The notes beneath the pieces were generated by a model. That model saw nothing but the letters and a program-made list of their open reading frames with translations. It ran no database searches and was not told where the DNA came from. Source: Actinomycetota bacterium (lineage in GTDB: Bacteria; Actinomycetota; Acidimicrobiia; Acidimicrobiales; Ilumatobacteraceae). From it: 64,000 nt of DNA. Below, piece after piece: positions 17,901 to 24,448 of the stretch (position 1 is its first letter; every line of letters starts with the position of its first letter). The stretch is taken from positions 62,001 through 126,000 of the forward strand of contig CAUJET010000043.1 in assembly GCA_963169665.1 (NCBI GenBank). The letters run 5' to 3'. Made by a program: the position numbers and the translations under genes.

Positions 17901-18206
17901 CGTCGCGAGTTGGCCGTCGCTACCCAACGGCTCGACAAGCACGACCGCCGAGCCGTCGATCTCCGCGACTACCGCGCAGACGACATCGCCCTCGTCGAGG
18001 CGATCAGCACCTGGCGCACCTGGGCCGCCGGCCACACAGTCACCGGCCCCGACCTCGACCACGCAGTCGAAGAACTCGCCCGATACGTCGACACCGTCCC
18101 CGAAGCCCATGCACTCCTCAATGCGATCGCCCCAGAACACCCAGCGCTCCACCCGCCCGCACAGCACATGGACCGAGCCGACGTGGACTACGGCATCGAT
18201 CTCTGA
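14949..18206 (+). CDS. MobF-family conjugative relaxase fused to a RecD-like helicase
   Basis: About 1085 residues. The N-terminal TrwC relaxase domain has the catalytic tyrosines YYTKYL (residues 17-18), the FDATLSAPKSLSVLWAL segment and the metal-binding histidines IHTHLVV (about 164). From about residue 440 comes an SF1 helicase domain with Walker A GPAGAGKTSM (about 469) and a Walker B-like VIVDEAGMV. The C-terminal 200 residues are helical and charged. The protein nicks at oriT and unwinds the transferred strand. The 96-bp gap upstream is a plausible place for oriT and holds a TTGACA box at 14909. No coupling-protein or T4SS gene is in the element. Confidence 0.93.
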   Translation: MRVTTLYASSAASSAAYYTKYLTAAPGEVPGVWMGAQADGLGLVGNVDGEQLQALLAGLDPVSGRSLGRALTDRTTSDGRVVKAVAGFDATLSAPKSLSVLWALTGDDRLLECHDVAVRAVVESLERWAATTRVRSNGGRLHLDTVGLSVAGFRQSTSRLDDPQIHTHLVVSAKVQTADGRWMALDARVLKQHQRTFGGLYQSVLRSELTARFGVGWEPIVNGQAEITGLDPELLAVFSKRAAQVDVETDARIEEFEAREGRHPSRFERAAIEREAAADTRVKKTGNAATELRSAWRQEAADLGHTPRSVIDAVNAAGRARREPAKTMVVEIVTALSERKSVWHDLDVLREITDRFQTRKGIDGQRWAGVLDRALTQVIESCVGLDPEQRDDEAGRGSDGRSVWIEPVAPRWSSPQVIDQELDLLAWTLAAQGLESSPSRSVERGRLDVLQAAAAAEVAGGDRLVVIIGPAGAGKTSMLTAAIDDLHAQGRPVFGIAPTAKAARVLETETGIRADTLAKLLHEHAREAGPRPEWRLKRGTTVIVDEAGMVSTPDLWRLTDLAQRLDLRVVLVGDPHQLQAVARGGMFPELAATAARTVELEHVHRFTQDWEAAASLRLRRGDPAALSEYRWRGRIEAGSLDQHLNAIGDRWVEAQAKGRSLAITTTTNEHATLINHHIQNTRLTTGALTGRPAVAADGDVYIGDVVMTRRNDRTLTTSAGDPVRNRDRWTITATHDDGSITARSATSDATVTLPATYVSEFVQLAYATTEHGNQGITTDQSITLVTATTTGRGLYVGATRGRDVNQFLVVTEQHSEREAMDLLGRVLLTDRADTPAVTHRRHLAERQPAPAPGPRRRAFEPAWLNEWQNDVRERVPMIDRLLASMTEERPALEQSVATARDSYDKARALPSPDQHELSQARRKANLDEAAARTARYRAGNATWRTRRPLERAATTATERAAVSASRLDELEAIYQPVTEQREAARRELAVATQRLDKHDRRAVDLRDYRADDIALVEAISTWRTWAAGHTVTGPDLDHAVEELARYVDTVPEAHALLNAIAPEHPALHPPAQHMDRADVDYGIDL

Positions 18207-18253
18207 TCTGAGTCCTGCGGGCTCTGGTGGACCGACTGGCATCAAGGTACGTT

Positions 18254-18601
18254 GACGAGGCCACTTCCGACCCGGTGGCGCTGTGTATCTCGATCTAAGA
18301 CATCATCAACCACGCCGACGGGCACGCCGAGCGCTTCGAGGACTTTAAGCCCGATGACGCTCTCAAGATGCCGGTCGAGGTACGCGATGTTCCAGCGTGC
18401 GTCATCGCTCGTGCTCGCATCGCGCACGCCCGGCAAGCATGTGGTGGAAGAAATCTGGATCCTGTTCGGCGTTCTTTGCCAGCAGCACAGCTCGCTATAG
18501 CGCAGCTATCGAATCCACCTGAGTACATGCGACTCCGTTCTCTCGCGAATATTGACGGCTCAACTGACTTTTGGCAGGACCGCTTGCCGTCCACGTTGTG
18601 A
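18254..18601 (+). pseudogene. decayed remnant of a small actinobacterial HTH-type protein
   Basis: The 440-bp stretch 18207-18646 has no intact gene. One frame reads DIINHADGHAERFEDFKPDD (18299-18358) just after an in-frame TAA. This is close to the N terminus of a common small actinobacterial protein family (ILAHADELARRFEDYEP-like). The expected C-terminal helix-turn-helix part is only recognisable by changing frame near 18430. I read it as a frameshifted, interrupted relic between the relaxase gene and the cargo. Family assignment is from memory of the motif. Confidence 0.4.
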
Positions 18602-18646
18602 TGTGAGACGATTTCTCAGCGGGCGCCAACAGAAGGAGGAACTACG

Positions 18647-18952
18647 ATGAGATTTCGTCGATTCGTTGTTGCCGCTCTGGTCGCGGCCGGAAGCACGGTT
18701 GCAATGGGAAGCGGTGTTGCAGACGCAGGCCTCACAGGCTGCGGTGGCTACACGAGTGGAACCACATGGAACACCTCGTGCAACACAGCGAACGTGGGCA
18801 ACCCGTACCCAGAAAATCAGCAGCGAGCGAAGGTCACGTGTTCGGGATCTGGTGGAGGCACGACTCTCTACGGTCCGTGGCGAGGGGTGAACGTTCTCTC
18901 GACCGTGTCGTGCGGCCTCACCATGAGCAATAAGACCTGGCAGCTCCAGTAA
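18647..18952 (+). CDS. secreted four-cysteine peptide 1
   Basis: A 101-residue precursor with a Sec signal peptide (RRFVVAALVAAGSTVAMG, likely cut after VADA). The mature part of about 75 residues has four cysteines and the motif QQRAKVTC...LYGPW. The second peptide (19849) has the same cysteine order and QRVRQTC...QYGSW, so the two are diverged paralogs. AAGGAGG at 18633-18639 gives a strong ribosome-binding site. The stop TAA overlaps the ATG of the lipoprotein gene (TAATG). Function unknown; a bacteriocin-like or signalling peptide is the guess. Codon use is less GC-biased than in the flanks. Confidence 0.7.
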   Translation: MRFRRFVVAALVAAGSTVAMGSGVADAGLTGCGGYTSGTTWNTSCNTANVGNPYPENQQRAKVTCSGSGGGTTLYGPWRGVNVLSTVSCGLTMSNKTWQLQ

Positions 18953-19542
18953 TGCGGGATCGCCGCTGGGCTCAGTGCCGGTCGTGGTCGGTACTGGCGG
19001 TCGTGGGATTGCTGATACTCGGCGGCGCTGGTTGTGGGGAGGGTGGCTCCGACACTTCAGCGGCGCCACCCTCCTCGAACGCGCTAAACCTGGACGACAT
19101 CCCGCCTGAACAGCGGGCTGCGTTCGAGGATGGGGTTGTGAGTACGGTCGAATACACCGAGGCCTTCCAGCAGTTCGAAGCGTGCGCCAACGCTGATGAG
19201 AGCAACGTGGTCGATGTAGTGAGCGATCCGGCGACGGGTCTGATTCGCTTCGGTGTCAAGGGAGAACTCACGGTCTCGGGCCCGGACAATGGATCTGTTG
19301 TCGACCGCTGCTATCGAAGATTCTTCTCGGAGATAGAGCTCGAGTGGCAGACGACGGACGCCGCAGTCCTTGCAGCTGGAAACCAGGAGAGCCTCGACAC
19401 CTTCCGGCGTGATCTTGAGCCGTGCCTGGAGGCCAATGGATATGACGTACCTGACGACATCGAGTCCGGAACGCAACTGTTCGGCGACCTAACGCAAGTT
19501 GCAATCACCTTGATCAACGAAGGAACATGCGTCCTGGATTAG
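18952..19542 (+). CDS. lipoprotein 1, partner of secreted peptide 1
   Basis: A 196-residue protein with a lipoprotein signal. A hydrophobic stretch ending LILGGAGC places the lipidated Cys near residue 26. The folded part has IPPEQRAAFEDG, EYTEAFQQFEAC, DPATG, GSVVDRCYRRFF and EPCLEANGYDVPDD, all matched in order by the lipoprotein at 20171. It is translationally coupled to the peptide gene. A surface lipoprotein made one-to-one with a secreted peptide suggests immunity, capture or a receptor role, but no known family was recognised. Confidence 0.7.
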   Translation: MRDRRWAQCRSWSVLAVVGLLILGGAGCGEGGSDTSAAPPSSNALNLDDIPPEQRAAFEDGVVSTVEYTEAFQQFEACANADESNVVDVVSDPATGLIRFGVKGELTVSGPDNGSVVDRCYRRFFSEIELEWQTTDAAVLAAGNQESLDTFRRDLEPCLEANGYDVPDDIESGTQLFGDLTQVAITLINEGTCVLD

Positions 19543-19848
19543 GTCGTTCGGACGCCCGGCAAGCGCTTTGTATTCCGCGACTTGGCTGCCGAAATGAATG
19601 GTTCATTCGTCCAGAATAGCTGGTGGTGCGAACCCGCGAACCTTCGTCGAAGTCTTGAGAAGCTCGAGGGGTAGAAATACACCCATCGCGACACACAGTG
19701 ACCAAGGCGAGATCTGTGAGCCGAAAGACGCCGCGGCGAATGGGCTTCCGACAGCTCACATGACAGGAATTGTTCTTGATTTGATGACAGGGATGAGACT
19801 ACGATCCTTGTGGGCGGACGATCTCAATTGTTTCCTTAAGGAGGAATC
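19543..19848. promoter_or_regulatory. intergenic region with candidate promoter for the second pair
   Basis: 306 bp without a convincing gene, and less GC-rich than its surroundings. A candidate promoter is TTGATT (19776-19781), an 18-bp spacer and TACGAT (19800-19805), 43 bp before the ATG. The first pair has a similar GATGTGAGACGAT tract at 18599-18612. If real, each peptide/lipoprotein pair is its own transcription unit. Confidence 0.35.
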
Positions 19849-20169
19849 ATGAAGAAATCGTTCGGAAAGGTAATGCTGTGCGTTCTCATCGCGACTGGTG
19901 GTTCGGTCGTCGGAATTGCGAGCGGAGGCACAGCCTCGGCCTACCTGACCAACTGCACCGGCGCAGTCAACAATGGCACCTACACCACAGGTCGGTGCAC
20001 GACGGCGGTGGGCGGGGGGCTCCAGCGAGTCCGGCAGACCTGCAGTAACGGCAGCCAGGGTTCGATCCAGTACGGGAGTTGGACTGCGGTCGGTGGCACG
20101 TCCCGGGCACCAACCTCGGGCGGATGCGCGTTGACGGTCTCGGCGCGCGTGCAAGAGTTCACGGATTGA
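19849..20169 (+). CDS. secreted four-cysteine peptide 2
   Basis: A 106-residue precursor with a signal peptide (GKVMLCVLIATGGSVVGIA, cut near GTASA). The mature part is about 76 residues with four cysteines, QRVRQTC and QYGSW, and a C-terminal GGCALTVS. It aligns with peptide 1 over the whole mature region at modest identity. An AAGGAGGA box at 19838-19845 precedes the ATG. The next gene starts 1 nt after the TGA, repeating the arrangement of pair 1. Function not known. Confidence 0.7.
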   Translation: MKKSFGKVMLCVLIATGGSVVGIASGGTASAYLTNCTGAVNNGTYTTGRCTTAVGGGLQRVRQTCSNGSQGSIQYGSWTAVGGTSRAPTSGGCALTVSARVQEFTD

Positions 20170-20170
20170 G

Positions 20171-20782
20171 ATGAGTCCGGGTTTCACGCGTGCCTTAGGC
20201 CGGTTCGGCGGTCGCATGCTTGTTGCGGTCGCTGTCGTGGTCTGCGGTGCGTGTGGCTCGAGCGAGTCCGGTTCCGTTCGCCCGAGCGACGGATACTCGT
20301 TGCCGGCTGCTGCTGATGTGCCTGCCGAGCAGCAGGAGTTCTTCGAGGACCAGGTGATCACGCTCGCCGAGTATCAGAGCGGCTTTGCGAAATTCGAGGG
20401 TTGTGTTCGCGGGGCGGGCGGTCGGCTGGACGAGACGGGTCGTGATGAGGTGACGGGCGTGGTCAGCTATCAGACGTCGAGCGATGCGCCGTTGTTGCCG
20501 CCTGGTCAGTCCGGCGGGTCGGTGGAGAACGACTGTTATCAGCGTTTCTTCGTTCAGACCGAGATCGCATTCCAGCTCACCGATCCGGTGGTGTTGGGTG
20601 GCTATCCGATCGCGCAGATGAAGATCTTCGACGAGACAGCTCGGGTGTGTCTCGACCACATCGGCGTGCCGGTGCCGTCGGATCTCGAGTTCATGGACGA
20701 GAACTGGAATCCGTTGAACGACGAGGCGTACGAGGCGATGGGCGACGGGCGTTGTCCGCCGTCGTTGTTTGGTGGCGGATGA
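20171..20782 (+). CDS. lipoprotein 2, partner of secreted peptide 2
   Basis: A 203-residue lipoprotein. A hydrophobic stretch with VVVCGAC puts the lipidated Cys near residue 27. The rest matches lipoprotein 1 block by block: VPAEQQEFFED, EYQSGFAKFEGC, EVTGVV, GSVENDCYQRFF, ARVCLDHIGVPVPSDLE. Conserved cysteines occur at matching places. It begins immediately after peptide 2 and ends 64 bp before the adaptor gene, so the second pair is probably co-transcribed with the transporter genes. Confidence 0.7.
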   Translation: MSPGFTRALGRFGGRMLVAVAVVVCGACGSSESGSVRPSDGYSLPAAADVPAEQQEFFEDQVITLAEYQSGFAKFEGCVRGAGGRLDETGRDEVTGVVSYQTSSDAPLLPPGQSGGSVENDCYQRFFVQTEIAFQLTDPVVLGGYPIAQMKIFDETARVCLDHIGVPVPSDLEFMDENWNPLNDEAYEAMGDGRCPPSLFGGG

Positions 20783-20846
20783 TGTTCGGTGTGAGCACAC
20801 AGGCTGAACGAGGTGGCGCCGGGGCGGAATCGTCGGGGTCGGCTCG

Positions 20847-21908
20847 ATGATTCCCCGAACTCTTCGCCGCGGGGTTGCTGGCCTTGTGGGTGTGGCGGTC
20901 GTGGCCGGCGCTGTCGCCTTGTCGGTTGTTGCTGTGCCGTTGGCGAGTTACGACCAGATCACCTCGGACGTCGATGCGGTTGCTGCGGCGACGGTGTCTG
21001 TGGTGTCGCGCCCGACGGATCTGCCTGTGAACGCTTCGGCGGATCTGGTGTGGTCGTCGCCGCGGGTGGTGCGCTCGTCGTCGGCGGGTGTGGTGTCGGC
21101 GGTGTTCGCCGCGCCGGGAGTGGAGATCGGTTGCGGCGTTGCAGTGTTCGAGGTCGACTCGTTCCCGGTCGTGTCGTACTGCGGGCCGCGTCCGTTGACC
21201 GGCGCGGTGTCGGCGACGTCGAAGGGTCGGGACACCGACGACTTCGTTGCGTGGTTGCGTTCGGTCGGGTTCTTCGAGGGGGTGGCTGCTCCATCTGCGG
21301 CGCAGCGTCGTGACGCGATCAGGTTCTGGCAGGCATCACTCGGGATGGCAGTGGACGCGACGGTGGAGCCTGGCGAGCTGGTGTGGCTGACCGAACCGTT
21401 CACGCCGACTGCGGTGGCGGTCGAGCCGGGCGTACCGATCGCTCCTGGTGACACGGTGATGTCGGTGGCGGAGCGACTGACATCAGCGACGGTGAACATC
21501 ACCGCGCCGGTCGCCGATGAGAGCAGTGCGGGTGGAGCTGACGAGGCGCCGATGGTCTTCGGTGTCGACACGAACCCCGAGCGTGTGAGCGTCGACACCG
21601 ACGGGGCGATCGGGGATGTTGCTTCGCTGGAGTCGATGCTGCGTGAGACCGGTCTGTTGGCCGATGGTCTGCCGGCTTCGGCGGCCGGGTCGGTGCGCCT
21701 CGCCGAACCGGTGCAGCTCGCGACAGTGCCCGCTTCGTCGATCATCACCGGAGGCAGCGGGACGTGCGTGATCGCCGTCGACGGCGACGCCCGCTCAGTG
21801 GTGCCGGTGACGGTTCTTTCGTCATCGGTCGGCACGGTCTTCGTCGACGGTGAACTGTCCGATGGCACGCTCGTGTCGGTCGATCCAGACCGCGCCACGC
21901 CGTGCTGA
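20847..21908 (+). CDS. membrane-anchored adaptor (MacA/HlyD-like) with peptidoglycan-binding segment
   Basis: A 353-residue protein with one N-terminal transmembrane helix (GLVGVAVVAGAVALSVVAV). The next part has the half-lipoyl pattern of periplasmic adaptors (SAGVVSAVFAAPGVEIGCG then VFEVDSFPV). A PG-binding-like stretch (AIRFWQASLGMAVDATVEPGELVWL) follows. This domain order is common in actinobacterial adaptors encoded beside MacB-like ABC transporters. The last codons overlap the ATPase start (GTGCTGA). It likely couples the transporter to the cell wall or to the exported peptide. Confidence 0.75.
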   Translation: MIPRTLRRGVAGLVGVAVVAGAVALSVVAVPLASYDQITSDVDAVAAATVSVVSRPTDLPVNASADLVWSSPRVVRSSSAGVVSAVFAAPGVEIGCGVAVFEVDSFPVVSYCGPRPLTGAVSATSKGRDTDDFVAWLRSVGFFEGVAAPSAAQRRDAIRFWQASLGMAVDATVEPGELVWLTEPFTPTAVAVEPGVPIAPGDTVMSVAERLTSATVNITAPVADESSAGGADEAPMVFGVDTNPERVSVDTDGAIGDVASLESMLRETGLLADGLPASAAGSVRLAEPVQLATVPASSIITGGSGTCVIAVDGDARSVVPVTVLSSSVGTVFVDGELSDGTLVSVDPDRATPC

Positions 21909-22522
21909 CCGCGAGCGGTGTCGGCTATCGGCTCCCCACCGGACGGGTGCTGTTCGAAGACGTCACCCTGCAACTTGTCCCGGGCGAGGCCGTCGCAGTC
22001 GAAGGACCATCGGGCACCGGCAAATCCACGCTGCTCGCCGTGATCGGCGGGGTCCTGCCGGCCACACACGGACAGATCGGCATCGACACGGATCGGCCGG
22101 CACCGTTCGCGTGGGTGCTGCAAACCCTGAACTCACTCGGCGCACGCACCGTCCTTGCGAACGCTGCGCTGCTCGCCCGTCTCGACGGGATGCCTTCGAA
22201 ACAGGCAAGCGAACGCGCCCGCGTCAACCTCGACCTGGTCGGCATCGGCGATCTCGCCGAGGCGAAGGCCCGGCAACTCTCAGGTGGCGAACTGCAGCGC
22301 CTCGCGGTCGCTCGAGCGCTCACTTCGACCCGACCGATCCTGCTCGTCGACGAACCCACCAACCAGCTCGACCGCCACAACGCACGACGTGTCATGCAAG
22401 CACTCGTGGACAGCGCCGCCATCCAGCATCGCTGCGTGCTGATCGTCACCCACGACCACGACGCGCTCCCCGACACCGCCACGGTGCTCCGGCTCGCAGA
22501 AGACGGTCTCCATGCGTCGTGA
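21902..22522 (+). CDS. ABC transporter ATPase
   Basis: A 206-residue ABC ATPase of the MacB/LolD type. Walker A is GPSGTGKST (about residues 35-43), the Q-loop is in VLQTLNSLG, the signature is LSGGELQRLAVARAL, Walker B is ILLVDEPTNQLD and the switch His is in VTHDHD. The GTG start overlaps the adaptor stop, and the gene end overlaps the permease start by 11 nt, so the three are one translational unit. It should power the permease at the inner face of the membrane. Confidence 0.92.
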   Translation: MLTASGVGYRLPTGRVLFEDVTLQLVPGEAVAVEGPSGTGKSTLLAVIGGVLPATHGQIGIDTDRPAPFAWVLQTLNSLGARTVLANAALLARLDGMPSKQASERARVNLDLVGIGDLAEAKARQLSGGELQRLAVARALTSTRPILLVDEPTNQLDRHNARRVMQALVDSAAIQHRCVLIVTHDHDALPDTATVLRLAEDGLHAS

Positions 22523-23627
22523 GCGCCACACCAGTCTCCGCCGTCTGGCCGCGGAGGCCGCCGCCAACACTCTCGCCCGCCCGGCACTCAGCCTCGGCCT
22601 GACGCTCGCGATCGCTGCGATGATCACCGGCGCCACGCTCGCTGAGATCAACAGCACCACCGACGTCCGCAACTACGAACGCGAACTGATCGACACCGGC
22701 TGGGCCACGCTGCTCGTCGAACAGGACAACCCTGCCGGGAACACCCTGTCCACCGAAACATGCGGCACCCTTGCCGCGATCGATGGCGTCGCAGCATCCG
22801 TCGCGATGCGCGAGCCCGAGCCGTTCACGCTCTGGAGCGGCGGCGGGCCCTACGTACCTGTCCGAGCCGTCAGCGCGGACATCATCGACTTCCTCCGAGC
22901 CGCCGACTCGTCGACGGTCGGAGGGCCGGACATCGCTCAAGCGCTCGTCGACATCGACGCGCTCGTCGCCTCACCTTCCAACACATCGTTCCCGCTCCGA
23001 CTGGTCGACCAGGGCGGCACCAGCTACGACACCACAGCTCGAACCGTCGCCCTCACTGCTCTGGGCGCAGGATCCTCGGGCAACATCGTCACCATCGATC
23101 CCACACCCGGGCCCGTTGCCGCCTGCGCCCTCTACGTCGCCACATCACGCCGAGACCACGTCAACCGATCCATCGACACCGCGCTGCCGGTCCTCGACGG
23201 CTTCAGCCAGCGCTGGGCACTCCCGTCAGCCGAGCAGTTCGACACTCCCCAGTACCGCTTCGAACACCGTCCCTCGCAGTACTACTGGGCGATCACCACT
23301 CTCGCCTTCATCGCGATTGCGCTCTTGCACCTCCGCCTCCGCCGCAGCGACCATGCCCTCTACGCCATCGCTGGACTAGACCGCCAACGGGTCTGGACCC
23401 TCGCCGCGCTCGAACTCGCGGCGATCCTCGCAACCGCGTTCGCACTCGCCGCCCTCACGACCGGCCTCGCTGTGCGCCGCCACGACCTCCCCGCAGGAAT
23501 CAGCGACGTCGGGTGGACCTCGCTCGCCAGGACACTCATCGCCACCGCACTCGTGACCCTCACCCTCACCCGCGCCGCAGCGTCGCGCACCACTACCAGC
23601 ACTCTCGACGCCATCAAGGACCGCTGA
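22512..23627 (+). CDS. FtsX/MacB-like ABC transporter permease
   Basis: A 371-residue membrane protein with the MacB/FtsX layout. There is one N-terminal helix (PALSLGLTLAIAAMITGATLA), a large extracytoplasmic domain of about 220 residues, and three C-terminal helices starting at YYWAITTLAFIAIALL. Such permeases work by mechanotransmission with an adaptor and usually act on substrates already outside the membrane. That fits peptides with their own Sec signals. It is the last gene before the right end of the element. Confidence 0.85.
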   Translation: MRRERHTSLRRLAAEAAANTLARPALSLGLTLAIAAMITGATLAEINSTTDVRNYERELIDTGWATLLVEQDNPAGNTLSTETCGTLAAIDGVAASVAMREPEPFTLWSGGGPYVPVRAVSADIIDFLRAADSSTVGGPDIAQALVDIDALVASPSNTSFPLRLVDQGGTSYDTTARTVALTALGAGSSGNIVTIDPTPGPVAACALYVATSRRDHVNRSIDTALPVLDGFSQRWALPSAEQFDTPQYRFEHRPSQYYWAITTLAFIAIALLHLRLRRSDHALYAIAGLDRQRVWTLAALELAAILATAFALAALTTGLAVRRHDLPAGISDVGWTSLARTLIATALVTLTLTRAAASRTTTSTLDAIKDR

Positions 23628-23706
23628 GTTTCCGATACGCACCGTGTTGTCGACCTGCGTACAAAGCACAGATGGTCGGAAGGTTGATTTCGACCGCCGA
23701 ACGGCG

Positions 23707-23813
23707 ATGTATCAGTGATGTATCAAAACGGCTGATACCAACCCGTACCAACGAGTCCCACCCTGTCCGGCTATCAATCGATTTGCCCTGCTCAACGGCA
23801 TGATCTGATACAT
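23707..23813. promoter_or_regulatory. right-end arm-type integrase sites
   Basis: ATGTATCA occurs at 23707-23714 and 23718-23725, 11 bp apart. This matches the left-end pair over 19 bases except one (GTG against GCG in the spacer). An inverted copy, TGATACAT, is at 23806-23813 and a half copy CTGATAC near 23732. The rest of the 216-bp gap after the permease gene holds no gene. Confidence 0.65.
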
Positions 23814-23843
23814 GGCGACACGAGACGGATGGGGCCGATTTCC

Positions 23844-23887
23844 ACTACGGATCAGAAGGTTAGGGGTTCGAGTCCCTTCGAGCGCGC
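23844..23887 (+). repeat. attR core (44-bp tRNA-Arg 3' fragment)
   Basis: An exact copy of 11768-11811 (tRNA-Arg 3' half). It lacks the acceptor 5' strand and D-arm, so it is not a functional tRNA. The chromosomal tRNA terminator follows. Confidence 0.95.
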
Positions 23888-23924
23888 TGAACGCCACCGG
23901 CTCAATTCGGTGTCGTGACAGAGG

Positions 23925-23960
23925 AAGGCTCCGCCAACGGGCGGGGCCTTTTGTCGTTTT
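23925..23960 (+). terminator. original chromosomal tRNA-Arg terminator, now after attR
   Basis: A stem GGCTCCGCC/GGCGGGGCC (23927-23935 and 23940-23948) with a short loop is followed by TTTTGTCGTTTT. It resembles the element-borne terminator at 11851-11887. Confidence 0.75.
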
Positions 23961-23988
23961 CCGACTCGATGCCTGCCCTACCGAGTGG

Positions 23989-24366
23989 TCAGGCGACGTC
24001 GGCGGCGACGAAGCCTGAGCGGTCGCGCAGCACCTGCATCGCGTCCGCGATCGACGGCACGATCGGGGTGACGCGGTCGACGTCGCTCAGGACGAGTTGG
24101 AGCGTGACCTCCGGCCGATCGCTCACGACGACCGCCTCGGAGTATCGGGTGCGCTCCTCGAGCCGGTCGCTCAGGTCGTGGGCGCAGCGCAGGCCGAACC
24201 GTGTGAGCGCGGTGATGTCGACCACCACGTGATCGTCGACCGGGAGTGCGGCGAGCGCGCCCGCCACGGTGTCGGCTTGCTCGACCGTGACCAACGAACC
24301 CGACAGTGCGACGACGGTGCAGCCCTCGGTGCGGGACATCTCGAGGTGCAGTTCGTTCGCGCTCAT
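23989..24366 (-). CDS. STAS-domain protein
   Basis: A 125-residue single-domain protein of the anti-sigma-factor-antagonist/STAS fold ([17 protein letters not shown], then [12 protein letters not shown]). The helix cap where antagonists carry the phosphorylated Ser (DSSG-like) reads TRFG, so the switch serine appears to be missing. The ATG at 24366 was chosen because it precedes the first STAS strand ([11 protein letters not shown]). It may work as a non-phosphorylated binding module. No kinase or sigma-factor gene is adjacent. Confidence 0.65.
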   Translation of the reverse strand: MSANELHLEMSRTEGCTVVALSGSLVTVEQADTVAGALAALPVDDHVVVDITALTRFGLRCAHDLSDRLEERTRYSEAVVVSDRPEVTLQLVLSDVDRVTPIVPSIADAMQVLRDRSGFVAADVA

Positions 24367-24448
24367 GGCCGCGATCCTGCCGGGACCGTGTCGCGGCGGT
24401 GTTTCGGCACCGCGAACAGACTGCGCCCCGGTCGGCGCGCGATCGCGG

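Larger units (their letters stand above)
11768..23887. mobile_element. integrative mobilizable element in tRNA-Arg, about 12.1 kb
   Basis: The element is bounded by a perfect 44-bp direct repeat of the tRNA-Arg 3' half. It encodes, in order, a tyrosine integrase next to the tRNA, a DUF3800-like protein, two excisionase-like HTH proteins and a MobF relaxase-helicase. A secreted-peptide/lipoprotein/ABC-transporter cargo follows. Pairs of ATGTATCA arm-type motifs sit near both ends. There are no type IV secretion, phage structural or replication initiator genes, so it must borrow a mating channel. The cargo between 18.6 and 20.2 kb is visibly less GC-rich than the flanks. Confidence 0.92.

Noticed and set aside
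19598..19852. A small gene in the 19.5-19.85 kb gap
   Set aside because: The open frame has no ribosome-binding site, signal or family motif, and it overlaps the candidate promoter and start of peptide 2.
18647..20169. Lactococcin 972-family bacteriocins
   Set aside because: The neighbourhood fits, but the mature peptides have four cysteines and lack the family's SxYxH-type core, so the name is not supported.
23844..23887. A second tRNA-Arg gene
   Set aside because: Only the 3' half is present, with no D-arm or 5' acceptor strand. It is the attR copy.
11768..23887. Prophage
   Set aside because: A tyrosine integrase at a tRNA is present, but there are no capsid, terminase, tail or lysis genes, and a MobF relaxase is.
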